The notes beneath the pieces are model-generated. The model was not told the origin of the DNA. It saw only the letters and a list, made by a program, of their open reading frames with translations, and made no database searches. Made by a program: the position numbers and the translations under genes. 64,000 nucleotides of DNA from assembly GCF_019669925.1 (NCBI RefSeq), contig NZ_AP019779.1:1441001-1505000 (forward strand). Reading direction: 5' to 3'. This DNA comes from Methanobrevibacter arboriphilus (GTDB lineage Archaea > Methanobacteriota > Methanobacteria > Methanobacteriales > Methanobacteriaceae). Below, one piece after another: positions 56,301 through 64,000 of this stretch (position 1 is its first letter; every line of letters starts with the position of its first letter).

Positions 56301-57934
56301 TCACTAATAATTCAATAATCTCTTCAGGAGAATATGCTATTAATTGTACTAATACATCAGGTAATAAAATTGTATATAATTTTTTAAATACCACTGATAT
56401 GGATGGGAAAAAAGGAAAAGATTCTGTAAGTTCAATTGCAGGTATGAATGTTGTTGAAAGAAATTATTATCACTCTTTTGAAGCAATATTCTCCCCAGTT
56501 TCAACTGAAGTTAATGGTACTGCTAATTCAACATTTCCGGTTAGCAGCCAAACAGGAGATGTTAATGGTGCTAAAGTCAAATTTTATGTCTTTTATGAGG
56601 GAACATGGACATTATTTAATGAGAGCTATATTACTAATGGATTTGCAGGATTTAATTGGAATAAAATATTTAATGGATTAAATTATGGAGTATATCAGAT
56701 TAAAGCAGTAATTATTAAAGATGGCTTTGAAGATTACACTATATATTCTAATTTAACTGTTAACAAAGCTCCTATTGAAGTTATAATACTCAATTCTACT
56801 GGAATAAAAGGTGGCTCTGTTAAACTGTCTGCTAAAGTAACAGATAAGAGAAATAATTCTGTTTCCAATGTTAAAGTTGATTTTTATGTGAATGGGTTTT
56901 ATGTTGGCTCAAACACAACAAATTCTGAAGGTATAGCTGTTTATAATTATATTGAAAGAAAAGGATTAAATGTTGGATCTTATAACTTGAAAGCAGATGC
57001 TTTGGTTTCTTCTAATCATTTAAATGGGTCTAATGAAGGAATAGTTAAAATTAAAGATAAATCTATCCTTACATTTTATTCAATTCCTTCAGAAATAGGA
57101 AAAATTAGTATTATTCAAGCTGTATTAAAAAATAGTGCAGGTAAAGCCTTGTCTAGTAAAACTTTATATTTAATAATTGGAAATAAGGTTTATCTAGCTA
57201 ATACTACTTCTAATGGAATAGCTACTTTTGGATTCTCAGGACTAAATGTAGGTAAGACTAAGTTTGTAATTTTATTTGTTGATGATGATACACAAGGATC
57301 TTGCAATGTTACAGGATATTATACTGTAAAAAATCATGCTGATCTGATTATAACTCATGTTAAAAAATCAGGAAATTATAAATACAAAATTACTGTAAAA
57401 AATCAAGGTGAATCAACTTCTAAAACTTCTAAACTTAAGATTTGGTTTGGTAAAAAGTATAAAATAGTTAAAATAGGTTCAATTGATCCAAATAAATCTA
57501 AAACAATTAATGTAAATTTCTTTAAATATTCTACTCATAAAAAATATACAAAATATGTTGAAATAAATTACAATAAAGCTATAAATGAAACAAACTATAA
57601 AAATAATAAAATTTCCTTTAAAACTTCTAATTATCAAAGATTCAAAGCAGATTTAACTATTAAATCTATCAAAAGATCTGGAAATAAATATATTATAACT
57701 ATTAAAAATCAAGGGACAGCTGACTCTGGGAAATTTAGAATTAAAATAGGTTATGGTAAAAAAGAAAAAATTTTTACAGTAAAATCAATACCTAAAGGTA
57801 AACAATTGACTCAAAAATTTACCTTCTTTAAGTATTCAACTCATAAAAAGTATACTAAATATGTTAATGTAAATTATAATAAGGCAGTTGTTGAATCTAA
57901 CTATAAAAATAATTTAAAAAAATTTAAAGTTTAG
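53312..57934 (+). CDS. Large beta-helix adhesin-like protein with a cysteine-repeat insert
   Basis: This exported protein has about 1540 residues: a signal peptide (1-26, ending GTANAA), an Asn/Asp-rich low-complexity region, and two beta-helix units. Each unit begins with the cap pattern found in the preceding adhesin (YNDFFYNNGSIKSGINAGD near 134, YDDYFTSDGTLTGTVNDRD near 555). The second helix is interrupted at about 713-750 by a Cys repeat region with eight cysteines (C713, C716, then every five residues from 721 to 746). Downstream are Ig-like domains and two CARDB-like repeats ending KKFKV. No C-terminal membrane helix is seen. TTG 53300 would add four residues, but GAGGG fits ATG 53312. 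Adhesion or carbohydrate binding is likely by family only. Confidence 0.82.
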   Translation: MGKLKITMVFIVLLIFLALGTANAADTNSFDNNAVNDNSINGNFIDFNLVDANIINDNSADDIVDVNGVNDNNLNGNGNSNKENTSNNDYNNSKDSTSESGSIIDQSFSTESSLNVQNMIIASTPVTYIINNSNYNDFFYNNGSIKSGINAGDTLYIQGTLTNKNFIISIPLNIITTKVDGKLVNCTITIINTGSGSNITNLTFNNSNNNGHGVHLTGTQYNKIENCTFTLNGLNAYSIPVVRSNYNKIIGNTIKQTPNNAGQGQTHSLIVLGDSHYNVIENNTLESDGSNCIYLCTAAFADFSGSKSSTNNNISGNIIYGVSGDWCWAIAITNSDYNNIKNNKVRGAQRGISVSGNYINITGNDLQSKGTSDKPGIGISASGNHINIINNYINQSTNNEVGIEFAGTNSSIRNNTIFTINGYAIQVSVSENITLQNNSIATKAGKGISIFGTNNLILIENNYINSTNNGVCIMLDKASNSKFPKNVIIKNNKLNTTGEFAVDAKNADDSPGSILFEGQGNVIYGNGKYRDPNGVVSIPNSTPIFDGESHYVNESNYDDYFTSDGTLTGTVNDRDILIISGNFYNKNIIINRVVKIEGNGAYFYNTTFKIIIDGARIDSINIINSNNMGIIIVEANNVEINYCNITLNHTKTAYGIWISKSDNAKIKYNRVTVKGDFLTFGIFLDGANNCTIQDNIINVTGTKDLYNHHVGNCTECDNGTCVGGTCTGGTCVGGTCVDGTCTGGTCVGGTDDDGTHIIPEIYRTYGIILIGSDNNKIINNRIYATSALENPIDPINDGQNSIVGIDIYYDSHNNEVIGNIIEIIAKDPFLYGMGVLGSPTGTNSTTAKNNIFKNNRVTLVGPYFVSGFISGQNSYDTIVSDNTFECWGGNYSYGITLEKSQLNTIANNTIRTSAIVNYAIEAFESNYNIISNNNIESQGSYSYGIALYASSWNSISYNIINVNGNRLTTPLEGTHHDAIPYGNTGILLIANSNGNNITNNSIISSGEYAINCTNTSGNKIVYNFLNTTDMDGKKGKDSVSSIAGMNVVERNYYHSFEAIFSPVSTEVNGTANSTFPVSSQTGDVNGAKVKFYVFYEGTWTLFNESYITNGFAGFNWNKIFNGLNYGVYQIKAVIIKDGFEDYTIYSNLTVNKAPIEVIILNSTGIKGGSVKLSAKVTDKRNNSVSNVKVDFYVNGFYVGSNTTNSEGIAVYNYIERKGLNVGSYNLKADALVSSNHLNGSNEGIVKIKDKSILTFYSIPSEIGKISIIQAVLKNSAGKALSSKTLYLIIGNKVYLANTTSNGIATFGFSGLNVGKTKFVILFVDDDTQGSCNVTGYYTVKNHADLIITHVKKSGNYKYKITVKNQGESTSKTSKLKIWFGKKYKIVKIGSIDPNKSKTINVNFFKYSTHKKYTKYVEINYNKAINETNYKNNKISFKTSNYQRFKADLTIKSIKRSGNKYIITIKNQGTADSGKFRIKIGYGKKEKIFTVKSIPKGKQLTQKFTFFKYSTHKKYTKYVNVNYNKAVVESNYKNNLKKFKV
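55472..55566 (+). repeat. 15-bp tandem repeat encoding CxGGT pentapeptides
   Basis: Six consecutive 15-base units of the type GGTACTTGTGTTGGA / GGTACTTGTACTGGT encode TC(V/T)(G/D)G-like pentapeptides with a cysteine every fifth residue. The array has higher GC content than the surrounding gene and third-base changes (GGCACCTGT) in one unit. Confidence 0.9.
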
Positions 57935-58224
57935 TAATATTCTTTTATTTTTTTATTTTAACTCTAATAATATTTTTAATTTTTAAACTTACTTTTTATT
58001 ATTATTTATTAATTTTTATCAGTTTTACTATTCATTACTTTCACTTTTTATTAGTTTTATGATATTTTTTGTTATTTTTAGATATATATTATTTTTACAC
58101 AATATTTAAAAACTATTTATACTATAATGACTAAAGTTATTTTAGAACTACTTATTTAGATAAGTTAAGTTAATTTGATATTATTTGTTGTTGATATTTG
58201 TTTTTAATATTTCAAATCACTTAG
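57935..58224. other. Intergenic region between an adhesin gene and tRNA-Arg
   Basis: There is no gene. It is T-rich at the left, as expected for transcription termination. CTATTTATACTATAA near 58113-58127 is the best promoter-like match upstream of the tRNA but is about 100 bases away, so assignment is weak. Confidence 0.45.
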
Positions 58225-58300
58225 GGGCCTGTGGTCTAGCCTGGAATATGACGATGGACTTCGGATCCATAGGTCAGGGGTTCAAATCCCCTCAGGTCCG
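58225..58300 (+). tRNA. tRNA-Arg (anticodon UCG)
   Basis: The 76-base cloverleaf has a seven-pair acceptor stem GGGCCTG/CAGGTCC (one G:U pair) with discriminator G. The anticodon stem ATGGA/TCCAT closes the loop CTTCGGA (anticodon TCG). The T arm AGGGG/CCCCT has loop TTCAAAT. It decodes CGA and, by wobble, other CGN arginine codons. CCA is not encoded. A short T-run (TTTTT) follows directly. There is no intron. It is the only stable-RNA gene found in the window and separates the last adhesin from the previous four. Confidence 0.96.
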
Positions 58301-58801
58301 TTTTTAAACATACTAAACTAATCAGCTAATTTTTTAATTAAATTTAAATTAATAATTATTCTGTATACTTAATGGCATTTTTATTTCAATATGTTTATGT
58401 AATGGATTGATGTGATTATATTAAAAGTTATATGTTAACTTATGATTTTAATTACTCATTTCTTTAAGGAAACAATATTGCCATGGTGTTATTGTATTAA
58501 TACAATAGGTTGATGGGATTATACAATCATTAATACTTATTTTTTGAATATCTATTTATTTTTCAATTTATTTTTAGTTTTTTCCATGTTTTAGTTAATT
58601 TTATATACTCCTTTTTTTATAATTATATTCAATAGTTAATCAAATATACTTTAAACTTTATCAATTTAACTTTAATATTTAATTTTTTTTATTTGGTTTA
58701 TCTACTGATTACTTCTAAAAATATGAGAAATTCCTATTTTTATTATTTGCTTAGCTATTATTTTATGATTTAAATAAAAAATACATAGGAGGTAATTTTT
58801 T
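58301..58801. other. 501-base intergenic region between tRNA-Arg and the last adhesin
   Basis: No gene is seen. It contains an 18-bp perfect palindrome (58490-58507) and a two-copy phrase, GGATTGATGTGATTATA near 58403 and GGTTGATGGGATTATA at 58508-58523. AGGAGG at 58787-58792 is the ribosome binding site for the adhesin. Confidence 0.55.
58490..58507. promoter_or_regulatory. 18-bp perfect palindrome upstream of the last adhesin
   Basis: TATTGTATTAATACAATA reads the same on both strands. Imperfect copies of a GGTTGATGGGATTATA phrase lie directly after it and about 105 bases before it. The arrangement resembles an operator region, though no regulator is known. Confidence 0.45.
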
Positions 58802-61800
58802 TTGAAAAAGAATAATTTTTTCATCATTAGTGCTTTACTTATAATATGTTTGTTTTTGGGTTTAGCTAGTGTTTCTGCTGCTTCAAGTGACATTTATGTT
58901 TCTCCTAATGGAAATGACACATCTAATAATGGCACTGTTGATAGTCCTTATCATTCTATTGGTAAAGCTGTTAATCAGTCTTCTAATTCTAGTAATGTTA
59001 ATATTTATTTAGATGAAGGTACTTATCGTGGTAAAGGTAATAATACTGAAATTGTGATTAATAAAGCTCATATTAGTCAAGGTGGAAGTATAAGTATCAT
59101 TGGTAAAGGTAAGGATAAAACTTTTATTGATGGTGATTCTTCTAGCTTTTTATTTGATATAAAAGCTGATTCTATTGTTTATTTGTATAATCTAACTATT
59201 CGTAATTGTAAAAATACTAATGGTGGAGCTATATTAAATTATGGTAATTTATCAATTACTAATTGTAATTTTGAAAATAACTATGCAACATCTTCTGGTG
59301 GTGCAATTTATAGTGAGTATGGTGCTAATTTAAACGTTGTTAATTCTGTATTTAATAATAATTATGCAGCATCTTATGGTGGAGTGATCTTTGGTTACAT
59401 AATAAAACTTAATAATTGTAATTTTACAAATAACATTGTAGATTCTAATATTATTTATTCATCAGATGCAAATTCATTTGTATACAATTGTTATTTTATT
59501 AATAACACTATAAATAGTACTAGTTCTTGGATTTACAGTACTCTGTATATGTATGGAGGTTCTATAGTAAATAATACATTTATAAACTGTTCAGCTCCAA
59601 ATAGCGATTCAACTCCTATTTTATACATCGGGGGAACTATCTACCTTAAAAACAATACTGTAATAAACTGTTTTAATAAAAATAATTTAAGCTTTATTAA
59701 GTCTGACTGGGCTAATTTTAATTCTAATCTGACTTTTTTAGGCAATTCAACTGTCAATATTAATAAACCAAGTAATATTCGCTTAACTGCTCTTTTAACT
59801 GATGATATGGGCAATGCTATTAGTGGCGGAACTGTATATTTTATTATAAATGGTATTTTAAATAAAAGTAATTCTACTAATGCAAGTGGTATAGCTACTT
59901 ATACATTCACACAGTTATTCAATGATGGTTTGTATGTTGTTTCAGGTTATGTAGGATCTGAAAATTTAACTTCTGTTAGAACTGGTATTATTAATGTCAG
60001 TATTGATAGGTCTCCTGTGACTTATTATGTCTCTAATAGTGGTAATGATGATACTGGTAATGGTTCACAAGATAATCCTTTTAAAACTATTAAAAAAGCA
60101 ATTGATCAAGGTTTTGCAGTTTCAATTTATCCAACTATCATGATCATGGAAGGAACCTATAAAGGAGTTGGAAATACTAATCTGTCATTTTCAGATCTTG
60201 GTATTTTAAATATTATAGGTGTTTATAACAAAACAATAATAGATGGTGAATTTATTGGTGCAGGGTTTAAATTTGGAAGTTATATTCAAAGTAATATTAT
60301 TAACATGACTTTCATTAATTGTAGTCCAATTGATAGCTTTGGTGCTGCTGCAATTTATGCAAGTGGATTTGCAAATATTACAAATTGTATTTTCAAAAAC
60401 AACTCTCGCCAAACAGTTTTATATATGGATGGTGGAAGTAATGTAATTAATTCCACGTTTATAGATAATAATGTAACCTCATTATATATGCGAGGTGGAT
60501 TAATTGAAAACTCTTCTTTTATAAACAATAATGCTACTAGTGGAATAGCTGGTATGCCTGGTAGTTTTTCAAGTTATAATTTTACTGTTAGAAATTCTAT
60601 GTTTATAAATAACACTCTTACTAGTAGTTCTACTACTGGTATTTTAGGTGGTGGAGGTTATTACACTACTATAAATAATACTTTTATTAATAATTCTGTT
60701 CCTAATTCTAGGAGTGTTGTATTGGGTGGAGGTTCTTTTAACAGCTTTGATGATATTTTCATTGATAATAAAGGGGTAGATGGAGGAATTACTGCTTCTT
60801 CTGCTAATTTTACCAATGCTAAATTTATAAATAATTCTGTTTCAGGTAATGGTTCTGTTGTATATGTTTCAAATGGTGCTGTTGTGGATTTTGTTAATTG
60901 TACTTTTGATGGTAATACTGCTGGTGGTACTGGTAATCCTATTTTCATTTCTAGTAGCATAAATAGTGTTGGTACTTTAACTACTGGTCAAGTTAAAAGA
61001 ATTAATGTGACTTATCATTCTCTTTACACAAATAAATTTAGTTTTACTTTAACAGCACATGTTACTGATGCTGAAGGTAATATAATTGAGGGAGGATATT
61101 TAAGATTTTATGCAAATGATAAATATTTAGGAATAGCACCTATAATTAATGGTACAGCCACTTTAACTTATATTGGTTTAGAAAATGGTAATTATACTAT
61201 TACTGGTGACTGTCCATCTGGTGTAGATGTATCAATAACAACTGGTAATTTGGAAGTCAACGCTGTTCTTAAAACTAATTCAACTTTTTATGTTTCTCCA
61301 AATGGTAGTGACTCTACTGGAGATGGTTCTAAAGGTAATCCATTTAAAACAATCAATTATGCTTTAATTAAAGGTTATGGTGATTCTAAAAATGTATTCA
61401 TTTATCTTTTAGAAGGAGTTTATACTGGTGTTGGGAATGAAAATTTAGAATTACCTGGTGATTTTAATGTTACAATTATTGGAAATAATAGTGTTATTTC
61501 TGATATTAATAATACTCTTAGATTCATTACTTCTAAAGAAGGTCCAGGTATTCATAAGTTAATTAATTTAACTTTACAGAATTCTAGAAGTATTCCAGGT
61601 AATAGTCAGATAGCTGTTGAATATGGTTTAATAACTAATCATGGTTATTTAGAGATTATTAATTGTATTTTTTATAATAACACAAATGCAGTTATTAAAA
61701 ATAATGGGACTATGATTATTCGTAATTCTCATTTCAATAGTAATAAATGTGATCCTGAAACAGGTACATCACCTATTTCAACTCGTTTAGGTGTTATTGA

Positions 61801-63970
61801 TAATGGTATGGGTAATCTTACTATTTATGATTCTATATTTGATAGTAACAATTATACTCTTAGTGGTTCTGATATTCGTAACCCTTCTAACTTATTAATA
61901 GTTAACACTATTTTTAACAATAGTTTATCTTCTGGTATTTTCCATTCTGATTTCTCAGGTTTTGGCATTGGCAATACAACTTTGATTAATAGTTCTATTA
62001 TCAATTCAGTAGCTGTAGTTACTAATCGATGGGGTAGTGGTGGTTCACAACAGATTTTAAATGTTTATAATTGTAAATTTGAAAATAATACTCGTTTTGA
62101 TAATTTGTATGGAGTAACTGTATTTTTAACAGCAGTTAATTCAATTTTTAACAATACAGGTTCTGTTATTAAATTATGGAATAATTCTGTAATTAGTAAC
62201 TGTATTTTTGTTAATACAAATAACTCAACTGGTAATTTAACAAAAGGCAATTTAACATTTAATTTTAATGATAATCGTGGTTGTAATTTAACTGTCACTA
62301 ATTCAGCATTTGCAACTTATTTATATGTGATTTCTAATACTCAGGTTTCAGAAATTAATTTGAATTATAACTGGTGGGGAGCTAATGATAAACCAGACAT
62401 AATTATTAATGGCCAAAATTATACAATTGAATATTGGATTGTTATGGCTTTGGTTAATAGTGGTAATTCAGGTTTAACTCAGAGTATTAGTGTTGTTCCA
62501 AAGGTTACTGATGATAATGGTACTTTGTATGATTATGATACTAGTAGTGTTCCTATTCCTCCTGAAGATAGGGAATTTACTTGGGAAGTTGTTAATGATA
62601 CTGGTTATATAACACCAAATACTGGTAATGTTAGTGATTCTGGATTCAATTCTACTTTTACTGGTATTGGTTATGGTAATCACACTGTAAAAGCTGTTTT
62701 TGATACTTTTAATACTTCGAAAACTTTTGAATTATATATTTTAGGAAGTACTACTAATGTTACAGTTTCTAATCCTACAGGTAAAAATGGTAGTACTATT
62801 ATTATCACAGCAAATGTGAAAGATAATCAAGGTAATCCTGTTAATGGGGGTATTGTTGAGTTTTTATTTAATGGTATTAGTGGTAGTAAGTCATTAGGAT
62901 ATGCCACTGTTAAGGACGGTGTAGCTGAATTTATTTGGATTGTTAATGAACCTAATTTTAATAATGGCGAAGTATATGCAGAATATCATGAAAATGATGC
63001 TTATACTGGATCTGTTGATACAACAGATTTCACAGTTTTAACTGTTCCAACTAATTTAACTATCGATTTATCTAAGGTTTCTGGTAATCGTGGTGATAAG
63101 GTTTTAATCACTGTTAATGTACGTGATAATCAGGAAAATCCTATAACTAGTGGTTTTGTTGAAGTCTATGTCAATGGAGTATATTTAGGTACTTTTGATG
63201 TTGTGGATGGTAAAGCTTATGCTAATTGGACTGTAAGTGGTAATCCTGGTAAAGTAAGTGTAATGGCTAATTATACTGATGATTATACTTATGTTGACAA
63301 TCAAAAAACTACTAACTTTGAAATCAATAAAATAAAAACAAGCACAAGTATGAGCAACTACAAAGGAACTTATGGTAAAAATACTGTTTTAAAGGCTACT
63401 TTAAAAGATGCAAATGGTAAAGCTGTTGTTGGTAGATATGTTAAGTTTTATGTGAACAATAAATATGTTGGTCAAGCAAAAACAAACTCACAAGGTTTAG
63501 CTGCATTAAATTATAAAGTTAAAAACACTGGTTCTTTAACTATTAAAGCAATTTCAGTCAGTGACAGCACTTATCAAAGCTCTACTCGTTCTAGTAAACT
63601 ATCTGTTCCAAAACTAAGTAAAGTTAAAATTAAGAATTCATATGCTGTTAAAGGCAAGAAAATTACTTTTAAGACTCTGTTAGCTAATTTTGGTCCTGAT
63701 AAGAGCAGTCTTGTGATTTCTTATAAGCTACCTAAAGGTGTTAAACTTCTTAAAAGGTCTCTTACTAGTGGTCTTGTTAAGTATAATAAGAGGACTGGTA
63801 TTCTGTCTTGGACTGTTAAGAATTTAAAACTTAGTAAGTCTAAATCAGCACTTTTAACTATTTCTTTATCTGCTAAAAAAGGCAAGTACTATATTAAGAA
63901 TTCTGTTAAAAAATCAGCTGGTTCATTAGTTTATGGAAATAATGCATTAAAAAACATAAGAGTAAAATAA
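58802..63970 (+). CDS. Giant adhesin-like protein with three beta-helix units and Ig-like repeats
   Basis: This exported protein has about 1722 residues. The signal peptide (MKKNNFFIISALLIICLFLG, cleaved near SVSAAS) is followed by three repeated beta-helix units. Each opens with a shared motif: IYVSPNGNDTSNNG near 31, YYVSNSGNDDTGNGSQDNPF near 407 and FYVSPNGSDSTGDGSKGNPF near 829. Between and after them are polymorphic-outer-membrane-like rungs (GGAI, NCNFENN, FINNT) and Ig-like domains such as TNVTVSNPTGKNGSTIIITA and TSMSNYKGTYGKNTVLKATL. The basic C-terminal domain (about 1610-1722) resembles that of the 43148 gene product. There is no C-terminal membrane helix. Translation starts at TTG 58802 after AGGAGG. 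The gene ends 30 bases before the window edge and is complete. The target is unknown. Confidence 0.85.
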   Translation: MKKNNFFIISALLIICLFLGLASVSAASSDIYVSPNGNDTSNNGTVDSPYHSIGKAVNQSSNSSNVNIYLDEGTYRGKGNNTEIVINKAHISQGGSISIIGKGKDKTFIDGDSSSFLFDIKADSIVYLYNLTIRNCKNTNGGAILNYGNLSITNCNFENNYATSSGGAIYSEYGANLNVVNSVFNNNYAASYGGVIFGYIIKLNNCNFTNNIVDSNIIYSSDANSFVYNCYFINNTINSTSSWIYSTLYMYGGSIVNNTFINCSAPNSDSTPILYIGGTIYLKNNTVINCFNKNNLSFIKSDWANFNSNLTFLGNSTVNINKPSNIRLTALLTDDMGNAISGGTVYFIINGILNKSNSTNASGIATYTFTQLFNDGLYVVSGYVGSENLTSVRTGIINVSIDRSPVTYYVSNSGNDDTGNGSQDNPFKTIKKAIDQGFAVSIYPTIMIMEGTYKGVGNTNLSFSDLGILNIIGVYNKTIIDGEFIGAGFKFGSYIQSNIINMTFINCSPIDSFGAAAIYASGFANITNCIFKNNSRQTVLYMDGGSNVINSTFIDNNVTSLYMRGGLIENSSFINNNATSGIAGMPGSFSSYNFTVRNSMFINNTLTSSSTTGILGGGGYYTTINNTFINNSVPNSRSVVLGGGSFNSFDDIFIDNKGVDGGITASSANFTNAKFINNSVSGNGSVVYVSNGAVVDFVNCTFDGNTAGGTGNPIFISSSINSVGTLTTGQVKRINVTYHSLYTNKFSFTLTAHVTDAEGNIIEGGYLRFYANDKYLGIAPIINGTATLTYIGLENGNYTITGDCPSGVDVSITTGNLEVNAVLKTNSTFYVSPNGSDSTGDGSKGNPFKTINYALIKGYGDSKNVFIYLLEGVYTGVGNENLELPGDFNVTIIGNNSVISDINNTLRFITSKEGPGIHKLINLTLQNSRSIPGNSQIAVEYGLITNHGYLEIINCIFYNNTNAVIKNNGTMIIRNSHFNSNKCDPETGTSPISTRLGVIDNGMGNLTIYDSIFDSNNYTLSGSDIRNPSNLLIVNTIFNNSLSSGIFHSDFSGFGIGNTTLINSSIINSVAVVTNRWGSGGSQQILNVYNCKFENNTRFDNLYGVTVFLTAVNSIFNNTGSVIKLWNNSVISNCIFVNTNNSTGNLTKGNLTFNFNDNRGCNLTVTNSAFATYLYVISNTQVSEINLNYNWWGANDKPDIIINGQNYTIEYWIVMALVNSGNSGLTQSISVVPKVTDDNGTLYDYDTSSVPIPPEDREFTWEVVNDTGYITPNTGNVSDSGFNSTFTGIGYGNHTVKAVFDTFNTSKTFELYILGSTTNVTVSNPTGKNGSTIIITANVKDNQGNPVNGGIVEFLFNGISGSKSLGYATVKDGVAEFIWIVNEPNFNNGEVYAEYHENDAYTGSVDTTDFTVLTVPTNLTIDLSKVSGNRGDKVLITVNVRDNQENPITSGFVEVYVNGVYLGTFDVVDGKAYANWTVSGNPGKVSVMANYTDDYTYVDNQKTTNFEINKIKTSTSMSNYKGTYGKNTVLKATLKDANGKAVVGRYVKFYVNNKYVGQAKTNSQGLAALNYKVKNTGSLTIKAISVSDSTYQSSTRSSKLSVPKLSKVKIKNSYAVKGKKITFKTLLANFGPDKSSLVISYKLPKGVKLLKRSLTSGLVKYNKRTGILSWTVKNLKLSKSKSALLTISLSAKKGKYYIKNSVKKSAGSLVYGNNALKNIRVK

Positions 63971-64000
63971 AAATGAAATTTGTTTTTTTAGATGATAGGA

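Noticed and set aside
59704-62298. Several minus-strand open frames inside the last adhesin
   Set aside because: They are antisense to a strongly supported plus-strand gene whose Asn/Thr/Ser-rich codons rarely produce reverse-strand stops.
35607-63970. Horizontal acquisition of the adhesin block by a mobile element
   Set aside because: No transposase, integrase, terminal repeat or target duplication was seen. The tRNA-Arg gene is intact, with no nearby duplicate of its 3' end recognised as an attachment site.

Overview
The window looks like a chromosome segment of a Methanobrevibacter-type methanogenic archaeon (order Methanobacteriales). The evidence is very low GC content, archaeal information-processing genes (RadA, multi-OB RPA, archaeal MAT, XPD/DinG-type helicase), methanogen markers (HdrA, an iron-sulfur flavoprotein of the dihydromethanopterin reductase family, F420H2 oxidase, MsvR), archaeal GGTGAT/GGAGG ribosome binding sites, and a long block of very large secreted adhesin-like proteins of the kind that are abundant in gut Methanobrevibacter. 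The genus is an inference; no rRNA is present to confirm it. I support 30 protein-coding genes and one tRNA.

Layout. 1-5650: a cell-surface polysaccharide locus with an ABC-2 exporter (permease plus ATPase), two GT2 glycosyltransferases and a polyprenyl-phosphate sugar-1-phosphate transferase. The first glycosyltransferase has no ATG, GTG or TTG start and appears to begin at ATT. 6070-9494: RPA and RadA, co-directional. 9830-10756: an auxin-efflux-type permease. 11281-15734: HdrA, then SHMT followed closely by a dihydromethanopterin-reductase-like flavoprotein. 15975-16361 (minus): a DUF192 protein that also lacks a normal start codon. 16933-27098: housekeeping genes mat, ileS, purL, moeA and a site-2 protease, all on the plus strand. 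27273-28395 (minus): a DGC-domain protein followed by a DUF166 protein. 28970-32265: an oxygen-defence divergon, with rubrerythrin and F420H2 oxidase leftward and the redox regulator MsvR rightward, and an MsvR-type inverted repeat in the shared control region. 32506-35333: cobalt-factor II C20-methyltransferase and a helicase. 35607-63970: about 28 kb of six large exported proteins, interrupted only by tRNA-Arg(UCG). Five are adhesin-like. The sixth is a complete CobN-like chelatase carrying a signal peptide and a C-terminal membrane anchor.

How it fits together. The left end makes and exports a surface glycan, and the right end encodes the surface proteins that would sit in or on the pseudomurein wall. 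The middle is core metabolism: H4MPT one-carbon chemistry, the SAM cycle, purine synthesis, molybdopterin, corrinoid synthesis, and O2/ROS detoxification under MsvR. The intergenic spaces are long, extremely AT-rich and frequently contain short, degenerate, locus-specific tandem repeats. No CRISPR array, insertion sequence, prophage or rRNA was seen.
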